A stretch of 64,000 nucleotides of DNA from Alphaproteobacteria bacterium (GTDB lineage: Bacteria > Pseudomonadota > Alphaproteobacteria > Rhizobiales > Rhizobiaceae), in assembly GCA_024280375.1 (NCBI GenBank), contig JAJRQF010000095.1:1-64000 (forward strand). The letters are read 5' to 3'. Position numbers and translations under genes: made by a program. The notes beneath the pieces were generated by a model that was not told the DNA's origin, did not search any database, and saw only the letters and a program-made list of their open reading frames with translations. The first letter of the stretch is position 1. Each line of letters opens with the position of its first letter. Below, piece after piece: positions 62,757 through 64,000 of this stretch.

Positions 62757-64000
62757 ACCTCCACCGGTTTGGGCTTCTTAAGTCGCTGCGGTGCGCCAAC
62801 TCTGAAACGTCGGTCAGAAAGAGACACAAACCCGCCCATAGCCATTGCGAGTGGCCCGATCCAAATGAGCAGAGCCAAAGGATGGTAATATAAGCGAACC
62901 ACCCAATTGCCCGCGTCATCGGCTTCACCAATCGCCACATAGAGGTTGGTGAGCCCGACCGCCCGAATTCCAGCTTCGGTGGTTACAGTTTTTTTCACCG
63001 GGTAATATCGGCGCTCGGATGTCATTAACGCGAATTTTTCGCCATTTGAGCGAACCGTGAACTGCCCCTGCTCGGCCTCATAGTTTGGCCCATCAATGCG
63101 CTTCACTTCTTCCAGCGTAAACTCGTACCCGGCTATCGTTGTGTTTTCACCCGGCAACATGGTGAGAATTTTCTCCTCCTGCCAGGCGGATACGGCGGTT
63201 ATTCCGGCAACTGTCAGCCCCATGCCAAGATGCGCCAAAACCATGCCATGGACAGCCCTTGGTGAATTGCGAAACAGGTTCAGAGATTTCGCAAATGGAA
63301 CCTTGAACAATCGAACGCGCTGCACGATCACAAATAGCGAACCGGTAATAATCCAAATCGCAAGGCCCATGCCCAGTGAGGCCAAAAGATGGGTGCCGTA
63401 TCCAATGGCAAACACAGTAATGGCAACAATCAAGGCAAGCGCTGCAGGCCAGACCAACTGGCTGGCAACCCGCTTCACCTCATCGCGTTTCCAGCGCAGT
63501 AACGGCCCGGCCACCATGACGATAAGCAAAGGCACCATAAGGGGCACAAATGTTGAGTTGAAAAACGGCGCGCCGACCGAAATTTTGGTGGTTCCCATCA
63601 TGTCGACAAACATTGGATAGAAAGTTCCGACAAATACAATTCCACCGGCCGTTACCAGCAATATATTGTTTAAAACCAACCCACTTTCACGGCTGATTGG
63701 TGTAAATAATCCGGTCTTGGAAAGACTTTGCGCGCGCAATGAAAACAATGCCAATCCGCCACCGGTTGCCGCAAATAACAAAACCAAAACGCCCATTCCC
63801 CGCACCGGGTCAGTGGCGAAGGCGTGAACGCTGGTCAATACGCCGGACCGCACCAGGAACGTGCCCACAAGGCTCATGGAAAAGGCAAGAATGGCAAGTA
63901 ATACGGTCCAGACTACCAGTGATTGTCGTCGTTCAACAACCAATGCTGAATGCAGTAATGCTGTGCCGACCAGCCAGGGCATGAAGGATGCATTTTCAAC
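62753..64000 (-). CDS. ccmF: Haem lyase CcmF, N-terminal part outside the window
   Basis: About 415 C-terminal residues are visible, from VENASFMPWLVGTALLHSA at the window edge to the stop at 62753. The tryptophan-rich haem motif (WWG..DP) directly before this segment lies beyond the window. Several TM helices and a large periplasmic domain with LEEVKRIDGPNYEAEQG are as expected. The last part, RLYYHPLALLIWIGPLAMAMGGFVSLSDRR, is conserved in CcmF. It attaches haem to apocytochrome c. The gene order ccmF-G-H-I suggests that ccmE lies upstream, outside this window. Confidence 0.94.
   Translation of the reverse strand, partial: VENASFMPWLVGTALLHSALVVERRQSLVVWTVLLAILAFSMSLVGTFLVRSGVLTSVHAFATDPVRGMGVLVLLFAATGGGLALFSLRAQSLSKTGLFTPISRESGLVLNNILLVTAGGIVFVGTFYPMFVDMMGTTKISVGAPFFNSTFVPLMVPLLIVMVAGPLLRWKRDEVKRVASQLVWPAALALIVAITVFAIGYGTHLLASLGMGLAIWIITGSLFVIVQRVRLFKVPFAKSLNLFRNSPRAVHGMVLAHLGMGLTVAGITAVSAWQEEKILTMLPGENTTIAGYEFTLEEVKRIDGPNYEAEQGQFTVRSNGEKFALMTSERRYYPVKKTVTTEAGIRAVGLTNLYVAIGEADDAGNWVVRLYYHPLALLIWIGPLAMAMGGFVSLSDRRFRVGAPQRLKKPKPVEV

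Overview
The window reads as chromosomal DNA of an alphaproteobacterium, most likely a Hyphomicrobiales-type (Rhizobiales) heterotroph of moderate GC content. The basis is protein resemblance: a GbdR/GlxA-type regulator, a fused class II aldolase/short-chain dehydrogenase, long FAD-GcvT dimethylglycine dehydrogenase, a corrinoid methyltransferase operon typical of marine alphaproteobacteria, and tRNA-Tyr and tRNA-Gly beside rlmB. The species cannot be named from the sequence. I see no rRNA, CRISPR array, intact insertion sequence or prophage.

Layout. (1) 1-16.1 kb: an aerobic, corrinoid-dependent methylamine (probably glycine betaine) demethylation module: MttB-family methyltransferase, corrinoid protein, DUF1638 protein, GMC alcohol dehydrogenase, small conserved protein, methylene-THF reductase, methyl-THF:corrinoid methyltransferase, [2Fe-2S]/ASKHA reductive activator, GbdR-like regulator, SAM methyltransferases, a YafY-like regulator that seems to start at ATC, and a dimethylglycine dehydrogenase. 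(2) 16.3-24.6 kb: a putative polyprenyl-phosphate-pentose cluster: fused HAD-UbiA phosphoribosyltransferase, DprE1-like oxidase, 4-TM ArnE/F-like flippase, epimerase, class III aminotransferase and a GT-C-like membrane protein. (3) 24.7-34.1 kb: a methylthioribose salvage regulon: ABC importer, MtnK, MtnA, SorC-family regulator and a fused aldolase/dehydrogenase, with matching palindromes in both divergent promoters. (4) 34.1-37.5 kb: a HigBA toxin-antitoxin pair, a tiny island bounded by a duplicated tRNA-Gly 3' end, two tRNAs and rlmB. (5) 37.8-45.2 kb: PhoX-like phosphatase, SCP2 protein, MntH with a Mur/Fur-like box, thiolase and a FadJ-like enzyme. (6) 45.5-52 kb: tRNA-Thr, two TolB-like/TPR regulators (one with an adenylate cyclase, one with a winged helix), a PLP decarboxylase and a CysK-like synthase.

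(7) 52.7-64 kb is the most striking part. A secreted cytochrome with 27 CxxCH motifs plus one CxxxCH, built mainly from eleven exact 138-bp di-heme repeats, is translationally coupled to an outer-membrane beta-barrel protein. They converge on an operon of ccmF-ccmG-ccmH-ccmI, a membrane-anchored 2x[4Fe-4S]/FAD oxidoreductase and an exported Sel1/ankyrin protein. Together these look like a self-contained extracellular or outer-membrane electron-transfer module with its own haem-attachment machinery. Modules 1 and 7 are the best candidates for little-described biology; the functional assignments are inference from protein families and gene order.
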